This document shows, piece after piece, positions 8,401-13,637 of a DNA stretch of 14,449 nt (within the stretch, counting starts at the first letter, position 1; the number at the start of each line of letters is the position of its first letter). The stretch is from Acidimicrobiia bacterium (GTDB taxonomy: Bacteria; Actinomycetota; Acidimicrobiia; Acidimicrobiales; Ilumatobacteraceae): assembly GCA_013815505.1 (NCBI GenBank), contig JACDGA010000014.1:1-14449 (forward strand). Reading direction: 5' to 3'. A program made the position numbers and the translations under genes. A model generated the notes under the pieces. The model had not been told where the DNA came from. It did not search any database and saw nothing but the letters and a program-made list of their open reading frames with translations.

Positions 8401-8541
8401 CTGGAAGACCGCGGCGATGGCCGCCCACATCACGACGAGGACGACCCCGACGCTCAGGAGCCGTGACCGAGCGGGTCGGCGGGACGGGGGCGCGACGGGT
8501 TCGAGCTGCTCCTCCCCTGCCGAGACCGGGGGGTTCGTCAC
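5485..8541 (-). CDS. Anchored surface protein: propeller domain, Pro/Thr stalk, four CshA-type repeats
   Basis: A 1018-residue protein. One hydrophobic segment (29-46) after SRRPARSR lacks a cleavage site, so it should be a signal anchor with the C-terminus outside. Residues 47-148 are acidic and Pro-rich. Residues about 150-508 resemble the DUF4185/DUF5005 type of five-bladed propeller (SLWIFQDTF 203-211, SHNTAML, WFWPMGG, FWVEM, YLFGNSFDQN). DUF4185 includes GH183 endo-D-arabinanases, but enzyme activity here is inference. Residues 513-590 are a Pro/Thr stalk. Then come four tandem units (about 591-687, 688-798, 800-907, 908-1018) like CshA/cadherin-like repeats: ADD or DDE, then ND, LDVPGEGTY, VTFTP and YTV.D. 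There is no LPXTG signal; the chain ends inside the last repeat. GTG 8541 has AGGGGA six bases upstream. The gene is monocistronic. Confidence 0.82.
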   Translation of the reverse strand: MTNPPVSAGEEQLEPVAPPSRRPARSRLLSVGVVLVVMWAAIAAVFQSGSQAMDERAQEERAGELVGPTPTDTVLPELDLAPDTGTTIDAPSRPRQTVPSSSEPRGQGVGPDRTPPSPPSPPDGPTLRRPIPVPQPEPSEEPEPDLAPWSVTTRTTDAGYVATDVGCAADLSAAALDDFFADRIGPVIGHDYQHVYPLGDGRSLWIFQDTFVDHPGVAGSFDRSRFSHNTAMLQDGDCFTLLHRGTAGEPASFEQGTGETTLSRWFWPMGGETSDGVLSVFWVEMINTDEPLGPYDGLGWHPNSTWLATYDADSLARLDFRPAPNAGVQPVYGYAVSGDEEYTYLFGNSFDQNLYRQGGYANGPHSATAMWLARVPLGQLDEAPEYRTAEGWSSDVSDARPILRRFWAENPMQPRYLGGQWVAATKVDGYWGDELMIDVANEPWGPWTTVSRTAAAPRGNDPLMLTYHAYLMPWLDDTGSLVVSLSQNAKLMLRDAWPFPFRYRLRFEPAAFVTPPPDPPTTSTDPPPTRETAPPPTVPPTTVPPTTRPPATRPAPPVTRPRPPTTTAPPTTTTQPPATTTTSQPPPLRAPVAADDLASTPFGRPIDVPVAANDVAAEGAQLVPSSVVLGGGARDVDVAGGRFSVVAGGAVRFAPTPSFEGMASIRYTVADNGRRTDTARLTVAVADPPQAIADEWNGTQGAEVRQDPLGNDRGSNARSTGLRRDTVAFTADSQPAGARRSSDGTTLDVPGEGVYTIDDGWVTFTSQPAFVGTTRPIRYTVADTDLVLATSTIRIDVSRAPPQARDDLEPTAFDTDVDVPVLANDVPAGGAFTVRFPTDGQPDGAEVSDDGRSLDVPGQGQATIGESGAVTFDPVFGFTGPSAAMRYEVIDPDGQRDTALLAVAVAEPAFGTDDEVSTSAPGLIEVDVVDNDEPVEDAELQPDTSLLRSEGLPEGTVLSDDGASLDVPGEGTYAVDDEGVVTYTPADGFAAMTTPVWYTVLDSNGTQGAARLTIIVEP
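6893..6939 (+). repeat. G-quadruplex-prone tract in the Pro/Thr stalk coding region
   Basis: The plus strand carries seven or more GGG tracts at 6896-6939, with loops of 1 to 8 bases; the first four (6896-6913) have loops of 1, 4 and 1. They arise from CCC/ACC codons for the Pro/Thr stalk. This strand is the template for the surface-protein gene. Confidence 0.55.
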
Positions 8542-8573
8542 CGCCGGTCCCCTGGCGTCACCGCGCGAGCCTA
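8538..8573 (-). promoter_or_regulatory. Possible promoter and 7-codon upstream ORF of the surface-protein gene
   Basis: On the minus strand TAGGCT (8573-8568) is a -10-like box. Seven bases on is GTG 8561, opening a seven-codon reading frame whose TGA (8540-8538) overlaps the GTG start of the large gene as GTGA. AGGGGA (8553-8548) lies inside it and could serve the large gene. No convincing -35 is visible. The remaining 8574-8688 shows nothing else. Confidence 0.3.
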
Positions 8574-8688
8574 CGCCCGGGACCGACTCGTCAGACCGCG
8601 GCGGCCCGGATCGGCGCCGACAGCATCCGACCTTCAGGTGCGGACGCGAGCAACGGCCGACTGAGCAACGCCCCGAGCGTGCCGGGCG

Positions 8689-9159
8689 TCAGTCGTCCAC
8701 CGTCGCCGGCGCTTCAGACGGCACCTGGGGCGGCGGTGCCAGCGGCGCCTTCGTTGGCACTGGGGGCCGCGCGGCAGCCGCCTTCATGACGCGGCGGGCG
8801 CGGTCGACGACGAGGATCACGGCGAACGAGACGACCACGTACACCAGCAGCGCCACCTGGCTGTCGACCTCGCGAACGCTCAGGCGGTACAGCGGCGACG
8901 TGAAGAACCACACGGCGAGCGCGAAGCCGCCGAACACCACCGCCGACGCCGGCCCCGAGCCGCCGATCAGCGCCACGAGCACGGCGATCGCGAGATAGCC
9001 GAGCAGCACGCTGCTGAGGCCGAGCCACTCGCGCGTGTGAGTGAACGTCACGGTCGCGCCCGCCAGTCCCGCCGTTGCCACGACCCACCCGGCGATCACG
9101 TTGCGTCGCGACAAGCCCGCTGGTCCCACCCTGATCTGTCGTCGCGCCATCGGAGACAT
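8689..9159 (-). CDS. Stand-alone DUF4118 (KdpD-like) membrane protein
   Basis: A 156-residue protein with four hydrophobic segments (about 20-38, 47-65, 69-87, 101-119). The core LLGYLAIAVLVALIGGSGPA, then FGGFALAVWFFTSPLYRLSV and VDSQVALLVYVVVSFAVILV, matches the DUF4118 four-helix domain of KdpD-type sensor kinases. Here no histidine kinase, GAF or Usp domain follows; the chain ends in an Arg-rich junction and a Pro/Ala-rich tail (129-156). It could be a membrane module that partners another protein, but no partner is adjacent. ATG 9159 and ATG 9150 are both possible starts; neither has a good ribosome site. A strong perfect inverted repeat lies 10 bases upstream of ATG 9159. The gene is in the same direction as the surface protein, 147 bases from it. 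Confidence 0.78.
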   Translation of the reverse strand: MSPMARRQIRVGPAGLSRRNVIAGWVVATAGLAGATVTFTHTREWLGLSSVLLGYLAIAVLVALIGGSGPASAVVFGGFALAVWFFTSPLYRLSVREVDSQVALLVYVVVSFAVILVVDRARRVMKAAAARPPVPTKAPLAPPPQVPSEAPATVDD

Positions 9160-9168
9160 TCTCGGCGA

Positions 9169-9204
9169 TCACGCGTCGATGTCCGGTCATCCGTCGACGC
9201 GTGA
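9169..9204. repeat. Perfect 11-bp inverted repeat upstream of the DUF4118 gene
   Basis: TCACGCGTCGA (9169-9179) and TCGACGCGTGA (9194-9204) are perfect complements across 14 bases. A second pair interleaves with it: TCCGGTC (9182-9188, in the loop) and GACCGGA (9210-9216). The element lies between a decayed gene and the DUF4118 start. It could be an operator, a terminator for the upstream unit (no T-run), or an RNA fold next to the start codon. Confidence 0.6.
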
Positions 9205-9247
9205 CGAAGGACCGGATACCGATGGAAGGGCGGCGGCGAACTGCGAG

Positions 9248-9430
9248 TCAGCCGAAGATGATGCTGAACGGGCCGTTGGGGTTGTAGATGCCCTCGGCCT
9301 TGCGGTTCTAGTGGTAGTTGGGATCCTCGAAGAACCCGCAGCCCTCGAGGCTGTCGGGATCGACGAGGGCGGCGACCTGGAACAGCAGCGGCGGAACCTT
9401 GCAGCGCTCGTCGCGAGGCGGGAAGGTGGT
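9248..9430 (-). pseudogene. Decayed gene fragment with internal TAG
   Basis: On the minus strand a very protein-like, GC3-rich frame reads PPRDERCKVPPLLFQVAALV, then DPDSLEGCGFFEDPNYH, a TAG (9310-9308), then NRKAEGIYNPNGPFSIIFG and a TGA (9250-9248). The smooth continuation across TAG suggests a nonsense change from TGG, CAG or TAC. No ATG or GTG start exists upstream in frame, so the 5' end is also lost; where the remnant ends near 9430 is approximate. It looks like the last 60 or so residues of a larger protein. I do not recognise the family. It lies between the DUF4118 gene and a small plus-strand ORF whose own start lacks signals, so one deletion may have removed both 5' regions. Confidence 0.6.
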
Positions 9431-9445
9431 CGGGCTCGCCTGTAC

Positions 9446-9637
9446 ATGGACGCGGAGGAGGTCGATCGCGAGAACGTCTTCTACGGCGACAAGCAGCTCG
9501 AGGCGACGCTCCCCGACGGCACCCAGGTGATGGTGTCGATCGACTCCGGGATGATCGGCGAGCTCACGAAGGCGCAGCTGCGCCAGCCGGACGGCTCGTG
9601 GATCGACCTCGAGGAGCGCCAGCCCCAGGCGGAGTGA
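9446..9637 (+). CDS. Small hypothetical protein, start uncertain
   Basis: A 63-residue acidic, soluble frame containing LEATLPDGTQVMVSIDSGMI and LRQPDGSWIDLEE. It reads as a compact beta-rich polypeptide, with no signal peptide, membrane segment or motif I can name. The plus-strand reading is preferred over the antisense frame, which gives Leu/Arg-rich text without motifs. ATG 9446 has neither a Shine-Dalgarno site nor a -10-like box at leaderless distance, and the frame stays open upstream into the antisense of the decayed fragment. The gene may thus have lost its promoter or N-terminus in the same event. Its stop is three bases from the stop of the convergent LLM gene. Confidence 0.5.
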   Translation: MDAEEVDRENVFYGDKQLEATLPDGTQVMVSIDSGMIGELTKAQLRQPDGSWIDLEERQPQAE

Positions 9638-9640
9638 TCA

Positions 9641-10567
9641 TCACAGGCTGCGTAGCAGCTCGATCACCGGGGCGAAACCCTCGGCGTCGCGCACGACGAA
9701 GTAGTTGATCCCCCACCGCTCTCGAGCGACACGGAGCTGTCCGGCGATCTCGTCGTGCGTGCCGAGCGCGAGGAACGGCGTCGTCAACGCATCGACCTCG
9801 GTGAGCCCTTCGATCTCGCCGGCGAGCGCTTTCGCCGCCGACGCACGGTCGTCGGTGACGTCGACCACTTGCACCAGGACGTTCAACTCAGCCTCGACGC
9901 TGTCGCTGCGTGTGGCCTTGCGTACCACTGCGACCTCGGCGTCCATCACGTCGTCGCTCATCCGCACCGAGTGGTGGTGTCCGTCGGCCAGTGTCGTGCC
10001 GAGCCCAGTGAACCCCACGATGTCGGCGTGCGACCCGGCGTGCGACAGCAACGCCTCGCCGCTCCCGCCGACGAGGATCGGCAGCCGTTCCTGGCGTGAC
10101 CTCGTCACGTTGGCGGCGACGGCGAGGTCGAAGCGATCGCTGTTGTGGTCAACGGTGCCGCCATCGAGCAACGTCCGCATGATCTCGACGAACTCGGCGA
10201 GTCGCTCCTTTCGCTGACGTGCCGGCTGCATCGGCACACCCGTCGCCGCGAACTCGGCCGGGGTATGGCCGGCACCGAGCCCAAGCTCGACTCGTCCGCC
10301 GCTGAGGTGGTCGAGCGTCACCACGTCGCGCGCCAGCATCACGGGATGGTGGAGGCAGCAGTTGAGCACGTACGTGCCGAGGCGAACCCGCTGCGTCGCG
10401 TGTGCCGCCGCGGCGAGCATCAGCAGCGGGCTGTGATCCGATCCGACGTGGTCGGCGACGAGCACGATGTCGAAGCCGAGCTCCTCCGCCCGCTGGGCCT
10501 CCTCGGCGGCCTCCGCCGGATCGCTGGCGCGGAGCTGCAGACCGACGCGGAACGGACGCTCACTCAT
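9641..10567 (-). CDS. LLM class F420-dependent oxidoreductase, MSMEG_2516-like
   Basis: A 308-residue luciferase-like TIM-barrel protein. FRVGLQLRAS opens the barrel; VLVADHVGSDHSPLLMLAAA (35-54), HHPVMLARDVVTLDHLSGG (73-91), VELGLGAGH (93-101) and LPILVGGSG (162-170) follow the pattern of the MSMEG_2516 group (TIGR03621). This is a different branch from the LLM protein at 1698-2537 (VADHV rather than VPEHTHIP). Use of F420 is expected from the group; the substrate is unknown. ATG 10567 is supported by TACTGT (10580-10575 on the minus strand) seven bases upstream, suggesting a leaderless transcript. It lies 100 bases downstream of the decayed HNH gene on the same strand, but with its own promoter. 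No obvious terminator is visible between them. Confidence 0.88.
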   Translation of the reverse strand: MSERPFRVGLQLRASDPAEAAEEAQRAEELGFDIVLVADHVGSDHSPLLMLAAAAHATQRVRLGTYVLNCCLHHPVMLARDVVTLDHLSGGRVELGLGAGHTPAEFAATGVPMQPARQRKERLAEFVEIMRTLLDGGTVDHNSDRFDLAVAANVTRSRQERLPILVGGSGEALLSHAGSHADIVGFTGLGTTLADGHHHSVRMSDDVMDAEVAVVRKATRSDSVEAELNVLVQVVDVTDDRASAAKALAGEIEGLTEVDALTTPFLALGTHDEIAGQLRVARERWGINYFVVRDAEGFAPVIELLRSL

Positions 10568-10574
10568 CGGCCGG

Positions 10575-10580
10575 ACAGTA
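10575..10580 (-). promoter_or_regulatory. -10 box of the second LLM gene
   Basis: TACTGT on the minus strand ends seven bases before ATG 10567, the spacing expected for transcription starting at the start codon. No convincing -35 is visible. Confidence 0.45.
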
Positions 10581-10667
10581 CCTGGGGCCCGTGCGACCCG
10601 GATTGGTCCATGCGCTCGTGCAGGATCGCTTCGGGTCGTTGCCGTGGTGGTGTGTGAGCAGCCCGCA

Positions 10668-11851
10668 TCAGGCGGCGGTTCGTCGACGCTTTCGTCCGGT
10701 GGCAGAGCTGGCTCGTGCGACGCCGGCGGGGGCGTGGTCGACGGTGGAGCCTCGGAAGGACAGGGTGCCGTCGGGTCGGTGCAGGGTGATGACCCGGTGG
10801 GTGTCGAGGGTCAGGGTCCAGCCGCCTTCGTGCACCATGTGATGGTGGCGACTGCAGAGCGGGATGAGGTTGTCGAGGTCGGCCCGAATCGTTCCCACCA
10901 GATGACGTGATGGATCTGGCAGTCACCGAACAGCACCTGACAATCCGGGTGCCCGCAGGTGCGGTACATCGCCTTGAGTGCTCGTCGTTGGGCACGGTTC
11001 GCGGTGCGCTGCGACCGTCCCAGGTCGAGCAGTTCGCCCTTCGCGTTGAGGATGGCGCGTCCGATGTCGGCGTCGCAGCACAACCGCTGCACCGTTGACG
11101 GTGGCACCGGCACACCTTCTTCTGTTTCACACACGGAGTGGTCGTGCAACCCGGACATGAACGTGTCGAGGTCGATCAACACGGTGACCTCCGGGACACG
11201 CCGGTCAACCGCGCGTGCACCGGTGATCAACTCCACCATCGCCATCGCCGCCAACCGTTCGTGGGCCATGTCATCGTCGCAGTGGCGGGCGCGCACCGAG
11301 GCGAGCTGCGCGAGGTACGCGCTCGACACTGTCGACCCGGTGACCGGGTCGAGCTCGAGGTGGAAGTGGTACATGCCGGTGTCGCGATCGACACGGCGCC
11401 GCAACCGACTCGCCTTGCGTTGCGTCTCGAACTCGGCCACGCCGTCGTCGGTTTGCAGGCGGCGCGCCAGGTCGCGGCAGCGACGAGCGAAGTCCTCCAC
11501 CGACTCCCCCGCCGCGGCGCTCTCCGCCAAGTCCACGGCGGCGTCAGCGAACGCTGCGCGCTGGTCGTCGTCGAGACTCCTGGTTGCGGTGGCGACCGCA
11601 TCCAAGTGACCGGTTGAGACGTCACCGCCGGACAGGGTGGTCTCGAAGATCGGCATCTCATCACACACCGCCTCACGATCCGCCGCCGCCCTCGCATCCT
11701 TCGTCGACTTTCTGCCGCCGTCACGCAGAATCCCTTCCGGTCGTTCGCAGCGACCTTCGGCGGCGAGCTCACGGGCACGACGCGCGATCCGCACCTCGAC
11801 AACATCCGTGAAGCTCCGCACCACTCGCCACTGGGTCAGCACGGCGTCCAA
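10668..11851 (-). pseudogene. DUF222-HNH endonuclease (13E12 family), frameshifted
   Basis: A DUF222 region (about residues 10-260) leads into a C-terminal HNH nuclease. The first frame reads RTCGHPDCQ...CQIHHVIWWERFG (C299, C304, H314, H315) and then turns to nonsense from about 10877. The next frame resumes exactly where expected with DLDNLIPLCSRHHHMVHEGG, ending in RKRRRTAA at 10668. Family members read GGPTDLDNL here; restoring four bases (a second GACC after CCGACC near 10876-10882) repairs the frame, so loss of one copy of a short tandem repeat is the simplest cause. The nuclease core is split, so the protein should be inactive. The 5' end is also doubtful: TTG 11851 or GTG 11842 must serve, and an in-frame TGA lies upstream near 11890. 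A sequencing error would explain the shift equally well. Confidence 0.8.
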
Positions 11852-11910
11852 GCCGACCCGATCACACGTGGCGAGAACCCATGTCGCTCACCTCGCCCGC
11901 AGGCGGTCGG

Positions 11911-11916
11911 TAACGT
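11911..11916 (+). promoter_or_regulatory. -10 box of the maleylpyruvate-isomerase family gene
   Basis: TAACGT ends eight bases before ATG 11925. There is no Shine-Dalgarno site, so a leaderless or near-leaderless transcript is likely. The rest of the 73-base divergent gap (11852-11924) shows only a CACGTG hexamer. Confidence 0.45.
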
Positions 11917-11924
11917 CTGGCGGC

Positions 11925-12563
11925 ATGGGCGACATCGATCTCATCGCGGACGAGCGGCGGGCGATAGCCGATCTGGCCGAGGGCCTCGACGACGCCCAGC
12001 TCGACACACCGAGCTTGTGCGAGGCGTGGACCGTGCGCGACATCGTCGCGCACCTGACGCTGCCGTTGACGTCGTCGGTGCGCGGCTCGCTCCCGTTGAT
12101 CGTGCGATCGCGCGGCAGCGTGCCCCGCTTCACGGTGCTCGCCACGGCCGAACAGGTTGCGAACTACTCGATGCCGCAGCTCGTCGCGCTCTTGCGCGAC
12201 CGGGCTCGGCACGAGTGGCGTCCGCCGCTGCTCCCCCTGCAGGCACCGCTCACCGAGCTGCTCGTCCACGGCTACGACATCCGCCAGCCGCTCGGCCTCG
12301 CTCACGACCCGCCCCACGCGGCCGTGCGGCGAGCACTGGAGTTCGTCGTCTCGTCGAAGGCGACGCTCGGGTTCGTCGGCCGGGGGCAACTGAAGGGCGT
12401 CCGGCTCGAGGCCACGGACCTCGACTGGTCGCACGGCGACGGCGCGCCGCTGCGGGGCAGGGGAATCTCGGTGCTGGCCGGTGCGCTGGGCCGTCAGCCG
12501 GCGCTGGACGAGCTCGAAGGCGAGGGTGTCGCCGTGATGCGTTCGCGATCGGGCAGCAGCTGA
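11925..12563 (+). CDS. Maleylpyruvate isomerase family (MDMPI/DinB fold) protein
   Basis: A 212-residue soluble protein of the TIGR03083 group, related to mycothiol-dependent maleylpyruvate isomerase. LCEAWTVRDIVAHL (31-44) is the N-terminal motif. ELLVHGYDIRQPLG (111-124) gives E111 and H115 with the E-x3-H spacing that, with a helix histidine (H43 here), binds the divalent metal in the Corynebacterium enzyme. The metal site appears intact; the reaction is unknown, and many members are simply thiol transferases or uncharacterised. The frame is open upstream through the antisense of the HNH gene, but ATG 11925 starts the family's first helix and has TAACGT eight bases upstream. It ends four bases from the convergent VOC gene. 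No aromatic-degradation genes are adjacent, so a maleylpyruvate role is not supported. Confidence 0.87.
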   Translation: MGDIDLIADERRAIADLAEGLDDAQLDTPSLCEAWTVRDIVAHLTLPLTSSVRGSLPLIVRSRGSVPRFTVLATAEQVANYSMPQLVALLRDRARHEWRPPLLPLQAPLTELLVHGYDIRQPLGLAHDPPHAAVRRALEFVVSSKATLGFVGRGQLKGVRLEATDLDWSHGDGAPLRGRGISVLAGALGRQPALDELEGEGVAVMRSRSGSS

Positions 12564-12567
12564 ACGC

Positions 12568-12990
12568 TCACGAGATGCAGAACTCGTTGCCCTCCGGGTC
12601 GGCGAGCGTGACCCACGTTTGCGGACCCTGACGACCGTCCCACAACTTGGTCGCGCCGAGCTCGAGCGCCCTCGCGACCGCGCCGTCGCGCTCGTCGTCG
12701 CCCACGTGCAGGTCGAGGTGGACACGGTTCTTCACTGCCTTGGCCTCGGGCACGTGCTGGAACAGGAGTCGCGCCCCCGACCCGTCGCGAGGGCGGGATG
12801 CGGCTGCCGTCTTCCACACCTTGCGGCCCTCGACCTCGATGATGTCGTCCTCGCCGGCGTGGCCCGCGGCGACGATCTGCTCGATCATGTCGTGGTGATC
12901 CTCGATCTCGTACTCCATGATCGCCGCCCAGAACCTGTTCTGGGCGTGCGGTTCGGCGGCGTCGATCGCGACTTGCATGGTGGGTGTCAT
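12568..12990 (-). CDS. VOC / glyoxalase-like protein
   Basis: A 140-residue vicinal-oxygen-chelate protein with the Glyoxalase_6 pattern: QVAIDAAEPHAQNRFW at the start, NRVHLDLHVGD (88-98), then GPQTWVTLADPEGNEFCIS at the C-terminus. HLDLHV and DPEGNEFC are the usual conserved strands. Members range from metalloenzymes to resistance binding proteins, so the reaction is not predictable. The start at ATG 12990 is fixed by AAGGAGG (13004-12998 on the minus strand), seven bases upstream; the longer open frame is the antisense of other coding sequence. That ribosome site overlaps the stop codon of the DinB gene, 13 bases away, so the two are translated from one transcript and probably coupled. Confidence 0.88.
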   Translation of the reverse strand: MTPTMQVAIDAAEPHAQNRFWAAIMEYEIEDHHDMIEQIVAAGHAGEDDIIEVEGRKVWKTAAASRPRDGSGARLLFQHVPEAKAVKNRVHLDLHVGDDERDGAVARALELGATKLWDGRQGPQTWVTLADPEGNEFCIS

Positions 12991-13003
12991 CGGAGATCCT
13001 CCT

Positions 13004-13573
13004 TCAGGCGTGCAACGAGGCACGGTGGGCGTACAGGTCGAGGATGACAGCGATCTCGGCGGCATGGTGCAGCGCCTCGCGATTGATGTGCAGCACGAGC
13101 TCGGCGAAGGGCCGGTCGGCGAACGGCCCCTCGTGTGGCCCGCACGGCCTGGCGAGATCGTCGGCACTCATCGTCGCGACGCCCGCCAGCCATGCATCGT
13201 GATGTCGGTCGAGCAGAGCGAGTCCGCCCGCCGCGTCGATCGGCCATGCCGTCGCGCCGTAGCTGACGTCGCCGGCACCGAAGTGGTTCGCCGCTCGCTC
13301 GCCGAAGACGCCGATCGAGATGTGACCCATCCGCCATGCGATCGTCGTGAACGGCACCGGTTCGGGCTCCGGCACGACGTAGTCGATCGCGTTCGGGCCC
13401 TCACCGATCGCGTGTGAGGTCACCGCCTCCGAGCGCTGCCGGATGCTCCAGCAGCCGTCGACCGGCTCCCACAGGTATTGCTCGTCGGTGAGCTCGTCGA
13501 GGCGCGGACGAAAGTACCCGTCCCACTGGAACGCGAGCTGGTCGACGAGTTGATCGGTCCATGCGATGTCCAC
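13004..13573 (-). CDS. DinB superfamily protein (DinB_2-like)
   Basis: A 189-residue four-helix-bundle protein. LRPRLDEL-type N-terminal text (YFRPRLDELTDEQYLWEPVD, then GCWSIR), TTIAWRMGHISIGVFGERAA, RPCGPHEGPFADRPF and LVLHINREALHHAAEIAVI are typical of actinobacterial DinB_2 proteins; the histidines of GHI and HINREALHH are likely metal ligands. Such proteins are often thiol-dependent transferases or stress-associated, with most functions unknown. The frame extends to 13648, but GTG 13573 starts the conserved region and has TACCGT (13587-13582) eight bases upstream, whereas the longer form crosses the divergent promoter. It is first in a two-gene operon with the VOC gene and is divergent from the WYL regulator, 64 bases away. 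Confidence 0.86.
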   Translation of the reverse strand: MDIAWTDQLVDQLAFQWDGYFRPRLDELTDEQYLWEPVDGCWSIRQRSEAVTSHAIGEGPNAIDYVVPEPEPVPFTTIAWRMGHISIGVFGERAANHFGAGDVSYGATAWPIDAAGGLALLDRHHDAWLAGVATMSADDLARPCGPHEGPFADRPFAELVLHINREALHHAAEIAVILDLYAHRASLHA

Positions 13574-13637
13574 TCGCACCGACGGTAGGCAGCAATGAGG
13601 ACTGATTCTGTCCTCTCTGTGCGAGAATCTCACGTCG
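13574..13637. promoter_or_regulatory. Divergent promoter and candidate WYL operator
   Basis: TACCGT (13587-13582, minus) serves the DinB-VOC operon; GAATCT (13625-13630), seven bases before ATG 13638, is a poorer -10 for the WYL gene. Between them GAGGAC (13597-13602) and GTCCTC (13610-13615) form a perfect dyad across seven bases. Its loop half GATTCT (13604-13609) also pairs with AGAATC (13624-13629), which overlaps the regulator's -10. The arrangement suits one regulator controlling both directions. Confidence 0.5.

Noticed and set aside
7244..8428. 394-codon minus-strand frame inside the surface-protein gene
   Set aside because: It is the same strand in another frame, very Arg-rich, with no motif; typical of high-GC overlapping frames.
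9308..9310. TAG as a recoded sense codon
   Set aside because: The fragment also lacks a start, and no recoding signal or machinery is visible; gene decay explains both.
9431..9640. Extension of the decayed minus-strand fragment across the small ORF
   Set aside because: The frame stays open but becomes Leu/Arg-rich and motif-free, while the plus strand reads as a natural small protein.
10870..10890. Programmed -1 frameshift in the HNH gene
   Set aside because: No canonical slippery heptamer (GGGCCGA is not XXXYYYZ) and an exact repair by one repeat unit; a deletion or read error is simpler.
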